Under the pieces are notes generated by a model. That model was not told where the DNA came from. It did not search any database and worked only from the letters and a program-made list of their open reading frames with translations. A stretch of 64,000 bases of DNA from positions 124,001 through 188,000 of the forward strand of contig NZ_FOHS01000001.1 of assembly GCF_900111515.1 (NCBI RefSeq), read 5' to 3'. The position numbers and the translations under genes were made by a program. Position 1 is the stretch's first letter. Each line of letters begins with the position of its first letter. Shown piece by piece: positions 40,163 to 47,151 of this stretch. The stretch comes from Hymenobacter actinosclerus. GTDB taxonomy: Bacteria; Bacteroidota; Bacteroidia; Cytophagales; Hymenobacteraceae.

Positions 40163-40212
40163 AGAAAAGCGCCCCACTCCCCGGTATAAGCCGGGAGTTG
40201 GGGCGCTTTCTT
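40163..40212. terminator. Terminator between the LLM oxidoreductase gene and the decayed OM gene
   Basis: AGAAAAGCGCCCCACTCCC pairs with GGGAGTTGGGGCGCTTTCTT with one bulge. It serves the plus-strand oxidoreductase and the converging minus-strand pseudogene. Confidence 0.85.
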
Positions 40213-40239
40213 GTGCTGGTGGAATGCCGGCGGTGGGGG

Positions 40240-40733
40240 CTACTTGTTGGCCAGGCTGAGTTTTACGCCCAGCTCGAAGCCCAGGCCCAGCTCGCGCCGG
40301 GAGGTGCCCATTGTGTAGCAGGCCATGCGCGGGTTGGCCAGTCCGCCGCCGATGTAGGCGTCGAGCAGGCCGCGGCTGCCCAGGCGCCGCTGCACGCCCC
40401 ACTGCAGCGTGAGGCTACTGTAATCGTAGACCAAGTGCTGCTTGTCTAGGAGGTATAGCGGGTGGGGTTGAGGTAGTTGTTGAGTTGCAGCGCCACGCAG
40501 GGCCCCTACGTGGCGGCCCTTGGCCTGGCGCTGCTGCCGGTGGTAATAGTGGCGGATACCGGCATCTATGCTTACGCCCCGAAGGTTCAAGCCTTCGCGG
40601 CGGCCGGATCCATCGGGGCCTCGGCGGGTGCGGGCGCCGGGGTGGTGGGCACCTGCTGGGCAGCAACCGGGGCAGTGGTAATGAGTAAAGCGGCTGCGGT
40701 CAGGCCAGCGGCGGGCAGCAAGGGGATACGCAT
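40240..40733 (-). pseudogene. Frameshifted outer membrane protein gene
   Basis: Reading on the minus strand from an ATG at 40733, one frame gives a good signal peptide (MRIPLLPAAGLTAAALLITT, then APVAAQQ) but stops after 48 residues. A second frame then carries GVSIDAGIRHYYHRQQRQAK. The first frame resumes with VALQLNNYLNPTRYTS, and the second frame ends the gene with LTLQWGVQRRLGSRGLLDAY and LGLGFELGVKLSLANK, a beta-barrel-like C-terminus. At least one and probably three frameshifts (near 40595, 40505 and 40445) separate the parts. Either the gene is dead or the assembly has errors here. Confidence 0.7.
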
Positions 40734-40902
40734 AAAAACAGGGCCCGATAAGAAGATTCAACCTCAGGAGTTCGGCCCGGCAATGAGAAGTTGCATCCGG
40801 CGGTGGCCAGTTTGTCTGCAGTGCCCCGGGCCGGGTAGTGAAGCGGTGAAATACAGTATCTTGAAGCCGGGCCGGCCGGCCTGTTTCCGCACGTATTCCC
40901 GT

Positions 40903-42996
40903 ATGAAGTTTCCTGTCCTGTCTCTGCCGTTGCTGCTACTGGTTCTGCCGCTGGCCGCCCAAACGATGCCGCCGCCCGCCAACCCGGTTCCCGCCCCGGA
41001 TACCCACTGCCTGCTCGTGCCCCTGGCGCCCGCCCAGCGGGCCACCCGCGCCAGCCGCATTGTGGAGGCCCTGGTAACCAGCAGCCAGGGTCTGCGGGCC
41101 ATCAACGGCCGGCTCTACACCCGCCACCAGCTGCGGGTATTCCGCCAGCTGAAAGGCCCCGCCGACTCGGTGCTGACGGTGTTTACCGAGGGCGGCACGC
41201 TGGGTATGCGCCGCGAGGTGCTCACCAACACGCTGCAGCTGGTCCCCGGCGAGCAGGGCATCTTCTTTCTGGAACCCGCCGCCGGGCCTGCCGGGGCCGG
41301 CTGGCAGGTGTACGGCAGCCAGCAGGGCTTTATCCGCTACGAGCTGGCCGACCTGACCGCCGCCGAGCCTTTCCGCCGCTACCGCAGCCCCGAGCAGGCC
41401 CTGGCCGCCGTGCCCGTTGCCGCCGCGCCCCGGCTGGTGCAGCTTAACCCGGCCCTGGCTGCCGCCCGGCTCCGGCTGGCTGGCTCGGCAGAGGCGGCCC
41501 GGCCCCAGGCCGTGCTTATCAGTGGGCTGAGCCCACTCAGCCTGTCGGCCGGCACCGGCGCGGTGCTCACCATCACGGGCAGCGGTTTCGGCAGCAGCCG
41601 GGGCACGGGCAGCGTGGAGTTCCGCAACGCCGACGACGGCGGCAGCACCTTCACCAAAGCCAACGACGACGATTACCTGACCTGGACCGACACCCGGATT
41701 CAGGTACGGGTGCCGGCCCTGAGCGCCACCGGCAACCCCGCCGGCAGCGGCCCGGTTCGCGTAACGCCGGCCGGCGCCGGCCAGCTGCCGGTAGCCAGTT
41801 CGCAGATCCTGACCGTGGTGTTTGCCGCTACCAACGTGCGCGACACCAAAACCAACCAGCGGGCCGTGCCCGCCCACCGCGACCTCGATGGCATGGGCGG
41901 TCTTACATTCCGCTTCGAGCCGGGCTTTGCGGCCAACCCCGCCGCCACTGCGGCCTGGCAGCGGGCCCTGAACAGCTGGCGCTGCCAGACCGGCATTAAC
42001 TGGCAGCTGGGCCCGCCGCGCACCACCTCGGGCGTGGCCGACGACGGCATAAATTCGGTGGGCTTTGATACCGGTACCCCGCTGCCGGCCGGGGTGCTGG
42101 GCCGCACTACCAGCTACTACGAGGGCTGCTACCGCCCCGATGGCTCCGTGGCTTTCTATGTGCACGAGGTGGATACGGAGTACGATGACGCCGCCGACTG
42201 GCAGTTCGGGCCCGCCGCGCCGGTTGGTGCGCAGCTCGATTTTGAGTCGGTGGCGGTACACGAGCTGGGGCACGCCCAGCAGCTTTCCCACCTGATCCGG
42301 CCCACGGCTATTATGCACTATGCCATTGCCCGCGGGCAGCGCAGCCGCACGCTAAGCCTCAGCAGCGACGTGGCCGGGGGGCGCTACGTGCTGCGCACCC
42401 GCAGCTTCGGGCCCGACGTATGCGGCCCTCCAGCCATGCTGCCCGCGCCCCTGCTAAGCCAGCAGGCTACGCTGGCCGCCGGCAACACCAGCGTGGAGTG
42501 GGCCACCCGCGACGAGTGCAATGTGACGGGTTTTCTGCTGGAGCGCGCCCCGCTGGATACCACTGCCGGCTGGCAGCGCGTGGCCGAAGCAGCCGCCGGA
42601 GCCACTGCGTACCGTGCCCTCGACCCCGCGCCGCTGCCCGGCCTGAGCTACTACCGCCTGCGGGTAAGGCGCCCCGACGGCTCGTTGGATGCAGCCCGGG
42701 TACTGCTGGTAAGCGACGTGGCCGGCGCCCAAACGAGTCTTACCGTGTTTCCTAATCCGCTGGCAAGCGGCGAGCCGGCGCTGCGCCTGCAGTACGGGGC
42801 CGGCCCTGCCGCCGGCTCCCTCACGTTGCGCATTTACGATACCGTGGGCCGCTCCCTCGGGAGCCGCCGCCTCGACTACACGGCCGGCCTGAACCTGCTC
42901 CGCCTGGCCGTTCCCGGCCTGCGCCCCGGCCTCTACCTGCTGCGCTGGACCGACTCGAACGGCCCCAAAGGCACCACCCGGCTGGCAGTAGAATAG
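40903..42996 (+). CDS. Secreted metzincin-like metalloprotease with T9SS sorting domain
   Basis: A 697-residue protein with a signal peptide (MKFPVLSLPLLLLVLPLAAQ). Residues about 200-300 contain an IPT/TIG-like Ig domain (ISGLSPLSLSAGTGAVLTIT). The protease domain holds H453-E-L-G-H457-A-Q-Q-L-S-H463, the metzincin spacing of HExxHxxGxxH but with Gln instead of Gly, followed by a Met-turn (M471 in AIMHYAI). The C-terminus (about 615-697: LTVFPNPLASGEPALRLQY through GLYLLRWTDSNG) is a type A T9SS sorting domain, so it should cross the outer membrane and be anchored or released. The ATG at 40903 is fixed by the signal peptide. Confidence 0.88.
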   Translation: MKFPVLSLPLLLLVLPLAAQTMPPPANPVPAPDTHCLLVPLAPAQRATRASRIVEALVTSSQGLRAINGRLYTRHQLRVFRQLKGPADSVLTVFTEGGTLGMRREVLTNTLQLVPGEQGIFFLEPAAGPAGAGWQVYGSQQGFIRYELADLTAAEPFRRYRSPEQALAAVPVAAAPRLVQLNPALAAARLRLAGSAEAARPQAVLISGLSPLSLSAGTGAVLTITGSGFGSSRGTGSVEFRNADDGGSTFTKANDDDYLTWTDTRIQVRVPALSATGNPAGSGPVRVTPAGAGQLPVASSQILTVVFAATNVRDTKTNQRAVPAHRDLDGMGGLTFRFEPGFAANPAATAAWQRALNSWRCQTGINWQLGPPRTTSGVADDGINSVGFDTGTPLPAGVLGRTTSYYEGCYRPDGSVAFYVHEVDTEYDDAADWQFGPAAPVGAQLDFESVAVHELGHAQQLSHLIRPTAIMHYAIARGQRSRTLSLSSDVAGGRYVLRTRSFGPDVCGPPAMLPAPLLSQQATLAAGNTSVEWATRDECNVTGFLLERAPLDTTAGWQRVAEAAAGATAYRALDPAPLPGLSYYRLRVRRPDGSLDAARVLLVSDVAGAQTSLTVFPNPLASGEPALRLQYGAGPAAGSLTLRIYDTVGRSLGSRRLDYTAGLNLLRLAVPGLRPGLYLLRWTDSNGPKGTTRLAVE

Positions 42997-43111
42997 GTGA
43001 TTTGGTGAGATGGTGAAATGGTGAACTGCCGTTCCAGGGGCCTGATTGCGCCATTTGCGCCGCCAGGCCCCCGGAACGTCAGCTCACCATTTCACCATCT
43101 CACCAAATCAC
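42996..43111. repeat. Long inverted repeat, family B (about 53-bp arms), fills a convergent gap
   Basis: GGTGATTTGGTGAGATGGTG, AAATGGTGA and an inner GTTCC-GGGGCCTG segment pair with their complements on the right, with several mismatches inside. It starts at the stop codon of the metzincin gene and ends five bases before the stop of the converging KAS III gene. It shares both the outer word and the inner segment with 18474-18620. Confidence 0.9.
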
Positions 43112-43115
43112 CATC

Positions 43116-44108
43116 TCACCGCTCCAGCAGCATGGCGCCGTAGGAGTAGCCGCCGCCGAAAACCGTTACCACTACCTGGTTGCCGGGGCGCAGCTCGGGC
43201 CAGGTGGAGGCCAGGGCAATGGCGGCACCCGCGCAGCCGGTGTTGCCCAGGTCCTCAATGTTGGACACGGCCCGCTCCTCGGGCAGGCCCAACTGCTGGA
43301 GCACGTTTTTGGTGATGCGTAGGTTGGCCTGGTGCGGAATCAGGTAGGTCAGCTCCTCGACTGATACAGCGTTGCGGGCCAGGATTTCCTGCGTTACCCG
43401 GGTCATGTAGGTGCAGGCGTGGATGAACACGTCCTTGCCGTAGGGCATCACAATACCGCGCTCCACGGGCTTGAGCGTCACCGACTCGTCGGCCTTGCCG
43501 ATGTTGCCGGCCCCGCCGGTGCGGATGTCGCGCACCCGCAGGTCGGTGGGGGCGAGGCGCTCCTTGGAAATCAGCAGGGCCGCCGCGCCGTCGCCCCAGA
43601 GGTGGCCGGCTACGGTATCGTCTTCGTTGTTGTAGGCCGTGTTGTGCTCGCTCACAATCACCAGTGCCCGGCGGGCTTTGCCCATGGCAAAGTAGCCCTC
43701 CACAATCTCAATGGCGTTCAGCAGCGACGAGCAGGCCGAGGAAATACTCACGACCGGAATATCGGACACGTCGATTTCGCGCTGCACGGCGTGGGCCACC
43801 GTGTAAATGGTGTCGTGGGGCGTGTAGGTGCCGGCCACAATCAGGTCTACGTCGGGGGCGGCGAAGTCGGAAGTCTGGGCCAGCACCCGGCGCGTGGCCT
43901 CAATGGCCATGGTATTGGTGTTTTCGCCGGGCGACGCTTTGCGCCGCGCCCGAATACCGGTGCGCTCCGTTATCCACTCGTTGGACAGACCGTTGAGGCG
44001 GGTGAAATGGGCGTTGTCGATGACGTCGGCGGGCAGGTAGGCCGCGACCTGATGAATATACACGGGTGGGTGGAGCGGTAGAGGGGGGGCGAAAAAATAA
44101 GGCTGCAA
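43116..44108 (-). CDS. Beta-ketoacyl-ACP synthase III-family protein
   Basis: A 330-residue thiolase-fold enzyme of the FabH type. The active-site cysteine is C126 in SISSACSS, with histidine in LIPHQANLRI and asparagine in DLGNTGCAG, a complete Cys-His-Asn triad. YLPADVIDNAHFTRLNGLSN and EWITERTGI are usual near the N-terminus. FabH condenses acyl-CoA with malonyl-ACP to start fatty acid synthesis. Many Bacteroidota carry extra paralogues, and an isolated gene like this may not be the housekeeping one. An in-frame GTG at 44063 gives MYIHQVAAYLP, closer to typical family starts, so the ATG at 44108 may be too early. Confidence 0.9.
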   Translation of the reverse strand: MQPYFFAPPLPLHPPVYIHQVAAYLPADVIDNAHFTRLNGLSNEWITERTGIRARRKASPGENTNTMAIEATRRVLAQTSDFAAPDVDLIVAGTYTPHDTIYTVAHAVQREIDVSDIPVVSISSACSSLLNAIEIVEGYFAMGKARRALVIVSEHNTAYNNEDDTVAGHLWGDGAAALLISKERLAPTDLRVRDIRTGGAGNIGKADESVTLKPVERGIVMPYGKDVFIHACTYMTRVTQEILARNAVSVEELTYLIPHQANLRITKNVLQQLGLPEERAVSNIEDLGNTGCAGAAIALASTWPELRPGNQVVVTVFGGGYSYGAMLLER

Positions 44109-44223
44109 GGTACGCGGTTTGAGCAGAGCACTACGTTATTGCGCCTTACCGACGTACTTTGTACCTCGCTGGTTGCCTCAACGTGTCGCCCCGCGCTGGG
44201 TTCAACTACCCATTCATAAGATT

Positions 44224-44814
44224 ATGACCTTTCCGTATTTTGCCTGCCCGGCCAGCCGCCGCGCCGGCGTATTTGCCGGCCTGCTACTAACGGCCGCCGC
44301 CACACTGACCCCAGCGGCCGCCCACGCCCAGAAGTATATCACCGCCGCCGGCCTGCGCCTGGGCGGAGGCCAGTACGGTCTCACAGTACAGCAGAAAATC
44401 CTTCCCAAAGCCACGCTCGAAGGCCTGGCGCTGGCCAGCTCGCGCGAAATAAGCGCTACGGTACTGGCCGAGCGTCACTTCGGCATCCTGGGCCCCAGCC
44501 TCAACTACTACCTCGGCGCCGGCGGCCACCTCGGCCACCACAAAGACGACGGCACGTTCGGCGGTTTCGATGCCATCATCGGCGCCGAATACAAAGTGGC
44601 CTTCGTGCCACTGGTGCTCAGCGTCGACTTCAAGCCCACGGTCGAAATCAACTCCGCCGACTGGGCGCGCTTTCCCACGGCCTTCTCCGTGCGCTACATT
44701 ATCATCAAGGAGAAAACCAGCTTCCTGGGCGGCATCTTCGATGGCAAAGACAAGAAAAAGTCTAAACCTAAAAAGAAGGAGAAAGGCAAAGGCGGCGGGC
44801 TGTTCGATTTTTAA
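44224..44814 (+). CDS. Small secreted protein with Lys-rich tail
   Basis: A 196-residue protein with a signal peptide (GVFAGLLLTAAATLTPAAAH, cleavage after AHA). The mature part looks like a small outer membrane beta-barrel: KYITAAGLRLGGGQYGLTVQ, LEGLALASSREISATVLAER and SLNYYLGAGGHLGHHKDDG, with alternating strands. It ends in a very basic stretch (KDKKKSKPKKKEKGKGGG) before LFDF. I do not recognise a named family. The start at 44224 is the ATG ahead of the signal peptide. Confidence 0.75.
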   Translation: MTFPYFACPASRRAGVFAGLLLTAAATLTPAAAHAQKYITAAGLRLGGGQYGLTVQQKILPKATLEGLALASSREISATVLAERHFGILGPSLNYYLGAGGHLGHHKDDGTFGGFDAIIGAEYKVAFVPLVLSVDFKPTVEINSADWARFPTAFSVRYIIIKEKTSFLGGIFDGKDKKKSKPKKKEKGKGGGLFDF

Positions 44815-44865
44815 AGTAGCAAGGGCTGCGTACCCGGGGCGCGCCGGCCCTGAGCAATTGGCCTA

Positions 44866-46152
44866 CTATTCCTTAGCTAGCGTGGGGTAGAAGACCAGTT
44901 GGTTATCGCCCTGCAGCCAGGTGATGCCCTGCTGGCAGGGATGCAGTTGGCGCACGGCCTTACTGGCCAGCGGGTGCCACGCGGCGCCATCGGTACGGGT
45001 TTCCAGCACTTCGCCGGTGGCCGTCAGCAAGTAGCCGGTAGCGGCGCCCGGCACAAACGCCACCTGCTCGAAGCTGCTGAACGGCGGAACCGTTACGGGC
45101 TGCCACTGCCCACCCCGGAAGCGCAGCAGCCGCTTAGTGGGCAGCGCGGTGTATACCAGCCTGTGGTTGCGCAACTGCGGCTTTCGCCCGGCCATGGTCA
45201 CCCAGATTTCGCCCGTGCGCGCCTGCGAAAGCGACTCCACATCAACCGTATCGGGCGTGTTGATTAGCCGGGTGGGCGACTGCAAGCTGGCAGGCAGCAC
45301 GTAGATGTTGCCCGGCGTGCCACTCATCACACCGTTGGGGAGAGTGGGCATTCGTTCGCTGCCAAACACATAAAGGGCCGAATCCAGGGCCGACACCAGC
45401 AGGCCGGTAATGCCCCGGCTTACGCCAATCGTGTAGGGCCGCTGCTTGGAATTGTTGGCCAGTTGGGGCGTGCGCGTGGCATCGGTACCGTAAATAAAAA
45501 TGTCGCCGTCGCCGTGCAACGCAATAGGGCCCTCCTGCTCGTTGGCGTAGGTGCCAACCAAAAAATTACGGCCCATGGGGGCCAGGGCCGTCGGGTAGAA
45601 GTTGGTGGGCAACTGCTGCGTTTCCCAGTTGCTGCCATGGTCGTCGGTAAGCGCGATAAAGGACTTCTGGCCCTTATTGGGGAGGTAGATATGGGGACTT
45701 GCCTGAGTACCCAAAGGGTTGTGGGTGAGTAGCATGGTGTGGGGCGAGCCGGGGTCGGGGGTACGGTACTGCTGCCAGCCGGTACACGAAACCAGCAGGC
45801 CCCCGCACAGCAGTAGCATGCCTAAACCGAAAAAAAACGACCGGACCAGCGGCCGGTGCTGCCCTCGCCAGGCCAGCCACAGCAGCAGAGCCAGTGGCAG
45901 GGCCGCCGCCCCAACGGCCCCCTGGCGCACCGGCGGCTCCGGAGCTTGCGAAACTCCCACCAGCGCCCCATGGGCCGGGTTGCGGAAGTAGAAATGCGAA
46001 ACGCTGAACTGCGGGGGCGTGGCCACCAGCGTAGTGCGCTCACCCGTAAAACGATACAGCTGCCCCGCCTGGGTGAGGACGTAACCGGAAGAATCGGTTA
46101 AAAACTGGAAGTCCTTTAGGGGCGGAAGATCAGGAAACGTAAAAGTTCGCAT
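44866..46152 (-). CDS. Beta-propeller-like membrane protein, unknown function
   Basis: A 428-residue protein with an unusual order. A short propeller-like N-terminus (MRTFTFPDLPPLKDFQFL, SSGYVLTQAGQLYRF) is followed by two membrane segments (about 78-95 and 102-124, the second ending VSCTGW) and then a long part made of repeated blade-like units (YLPNKGQKSFIALTDDHGSN, NFLVGTYANEQEGPIALHGD, GTPGNIYVLPAS, GYLLTATGEVLETRTDGAAW). The DDHGSNW and TRTDGAAW units resemble sialidase/YCF48-type blades. No catalytic site is evident. It appears to stand alone. Confidence 0.65.
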   Translation of the reverse strand: MRTFTFPDLPPLKDFQFLTDSSGYVLTQAGQLYRFTGERTTLVATPPQFSVSHFYFRNPAHGALVGVSQAPEPPVRQGAVGAAALPLALLLWLAWRGQHRPLVRSFFFGLGMLLLCGGLLVSCTGWQQYRTPDPGSPHTMLLTHNPLGTQASPHIYLPNKGQKSFIALTDDHGSNWETQQLPTNFYPTALAPMGRNFLVGTYANEQEGPIALHGDGDIFIYGTDATRTPQLANNSKQRPYTIGVSRGITGLLVSALDSALYVFGSERMPTLPNGVMSGTPGNIYVLPASLQSPTRLINTPDTVDVESLSQARTGEIWVTMAGRKPQLRNHRLVYTALPTKRLLRFRGGQWQPVTVPPFSSFEQVAFVPGAATGYLLTATGEVLETRTDGAAWHPLASKAVRQLHPCQQGITWLQGDNQLVFYPTLAKE

Positions 46153-46237
46153 GGTAGCAATAAGGGTTTCGGCAAAGGCTTATTCAGATGATGGAAGGGC
46201 CGCTTTATGTCTGGTTTAAACGATGCTATATCAATCG

Positions 46238-46287
46238 TAAAGCCTGCATCCGAAGCTGCAGCAGTGCGGCTTCGGATGCAGGCTTTA
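46238..46287 (-). terminator. Strong terminator after the GIN-domain gene
   Basis: TAAAGCCTGCATCCGAAGC (46238-46256) and its exact complement (46269-46287) form a 19-bp perfect stem. It lies about 30 bases past the GIN gene's stop on the minus strand. Confidence 0.82.
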
Positions 46288-46316
46288 TGGTTCAAAGGGC
46301 TGCAATTCGGGATTTT

Positions 46317-47033
46317 CTACAGCTTGTGTACCCGGCCGCTGCCGGCCGTGGAGCTGCTCACGCGGGGGTTGCCGCGCACGTACACGCTGCCCGAGCCGGC
46401 CAGGCGGGCGTCGAGGGTTTCGGTGGCCTGCACCCGGCAGCTGCCCGAGCCGGCTACGCGCACGTTGCAGGTTTTGCTTTGCAGCTGGTCGGCCTGCACG
46501 CCGCCCGAGCCGCTGATGCTGATTTGCTGACTCGCCACGCTGCCGCCGCCCACTTTCAGGCTGCCCGAACCCGACACCGACGAACTGAGCTCATCGGCCG
46601 TTACGCCAGCCAATTGCAGGCTGCCCGAACCCGCCACGGCCAGCCGCAGCTTGCCGGCCCGGATGGGGTCGGCGGCCCGCAGGCTGCCCGAACCGCCCAC
46701 CGACAGCGCCGTGACGGTGGGCGCGGTAACGTAGATGGTTACTTTGCTGCGGAAGCTGTAGGAGTTGATCAGGCGGTTTTCCCGCTTGGTATTGATGCGC
46801 AGCTGGCCGTCTTCAACGATGGTTTCGAGGTGGGCCAGATCCTCAGCGTCGCCCTCTACTTCCACCTTCTGGGGGCTGCCCTGGCGGAAGATAACCTGCA
46901 TCGGGCCGCCCAGGCCCACGGCGGTGAAGGGCGCTACGGTGCGCGTTTCGCGGGTGCTGGCGGCAAAGCTCTGGAAGGTGGTCAGCAGCAGGGCCAGCAG
47001 CAGACCGGGCAGCAGAAAACGAAGGCTTTTCAT
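46317..47033 (-). CDS. Head GIN-domain (DUF2807) secreted protein
   Basis: A 238-residue protein with a signal peptide (MKSLRFLLPGLLLALLLTTF). The mature part is the DUF2807/GIN adhesin-like beta-helix: TRTVAPFTAVGLGGPMQVIF, then repeats of (A/V)xGSGSL(R/Q/K) such as GGSGSLRA, AGSGSLQLAG, SGSGSLKVGG and AGSGSVYV. It ends in a beta-strand (AGSGRVHKL). Members are abundant in Bacteroidota and are presumed surface or periplasmic proteins, with no defined substrate. Length and domain are typical. Confidence 0.9.
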   Translation of the reverse strand: MKSLRFLLPGLLLALLLTTFQSFAASTRETRTVAPFTAVGLGGPMQVIFRQGSPQKVEVEGDAEDLAHLETIVEDGQLRINTKRENRLINSYSFRSKVTIYVTAPTVTALSVGGSGSLRAADPIRAGKLRLAVAGSGSLQLAGVTADELSSSVSGSGSLKVGGGSVASQQISISGSGGVQADQLQSKTCNVRVAGSGSCRVQATETLDARLAGSGSVYVRGNPRVSSSTAGSGRVHKL

Positions 47034-47103
47034 GGCGTAAGGGGGTAAGGTGGAAGGCTTGCAGGGGTAGATGCGGCGCCGCGGGCAGCCGTTGCCCGGC
47101 CCC

Positions 47104-47147
47104 GAAAAAAGCGCGCCGGCTGTACTGGTCGGCCGGCGCGTTATTTT
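47104..47147 (-). terminator. Terminator after the M13 peptidase gene
   Basis: GCGCGCCGGC and GCCGGCGCG form the stem between an A-run on the left and TTATTTT on the right. It lies immediately beyond the M13 stop codon on the minus strand. Confidence 0.75.
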
Positions 47148-47151
47148 CGAA

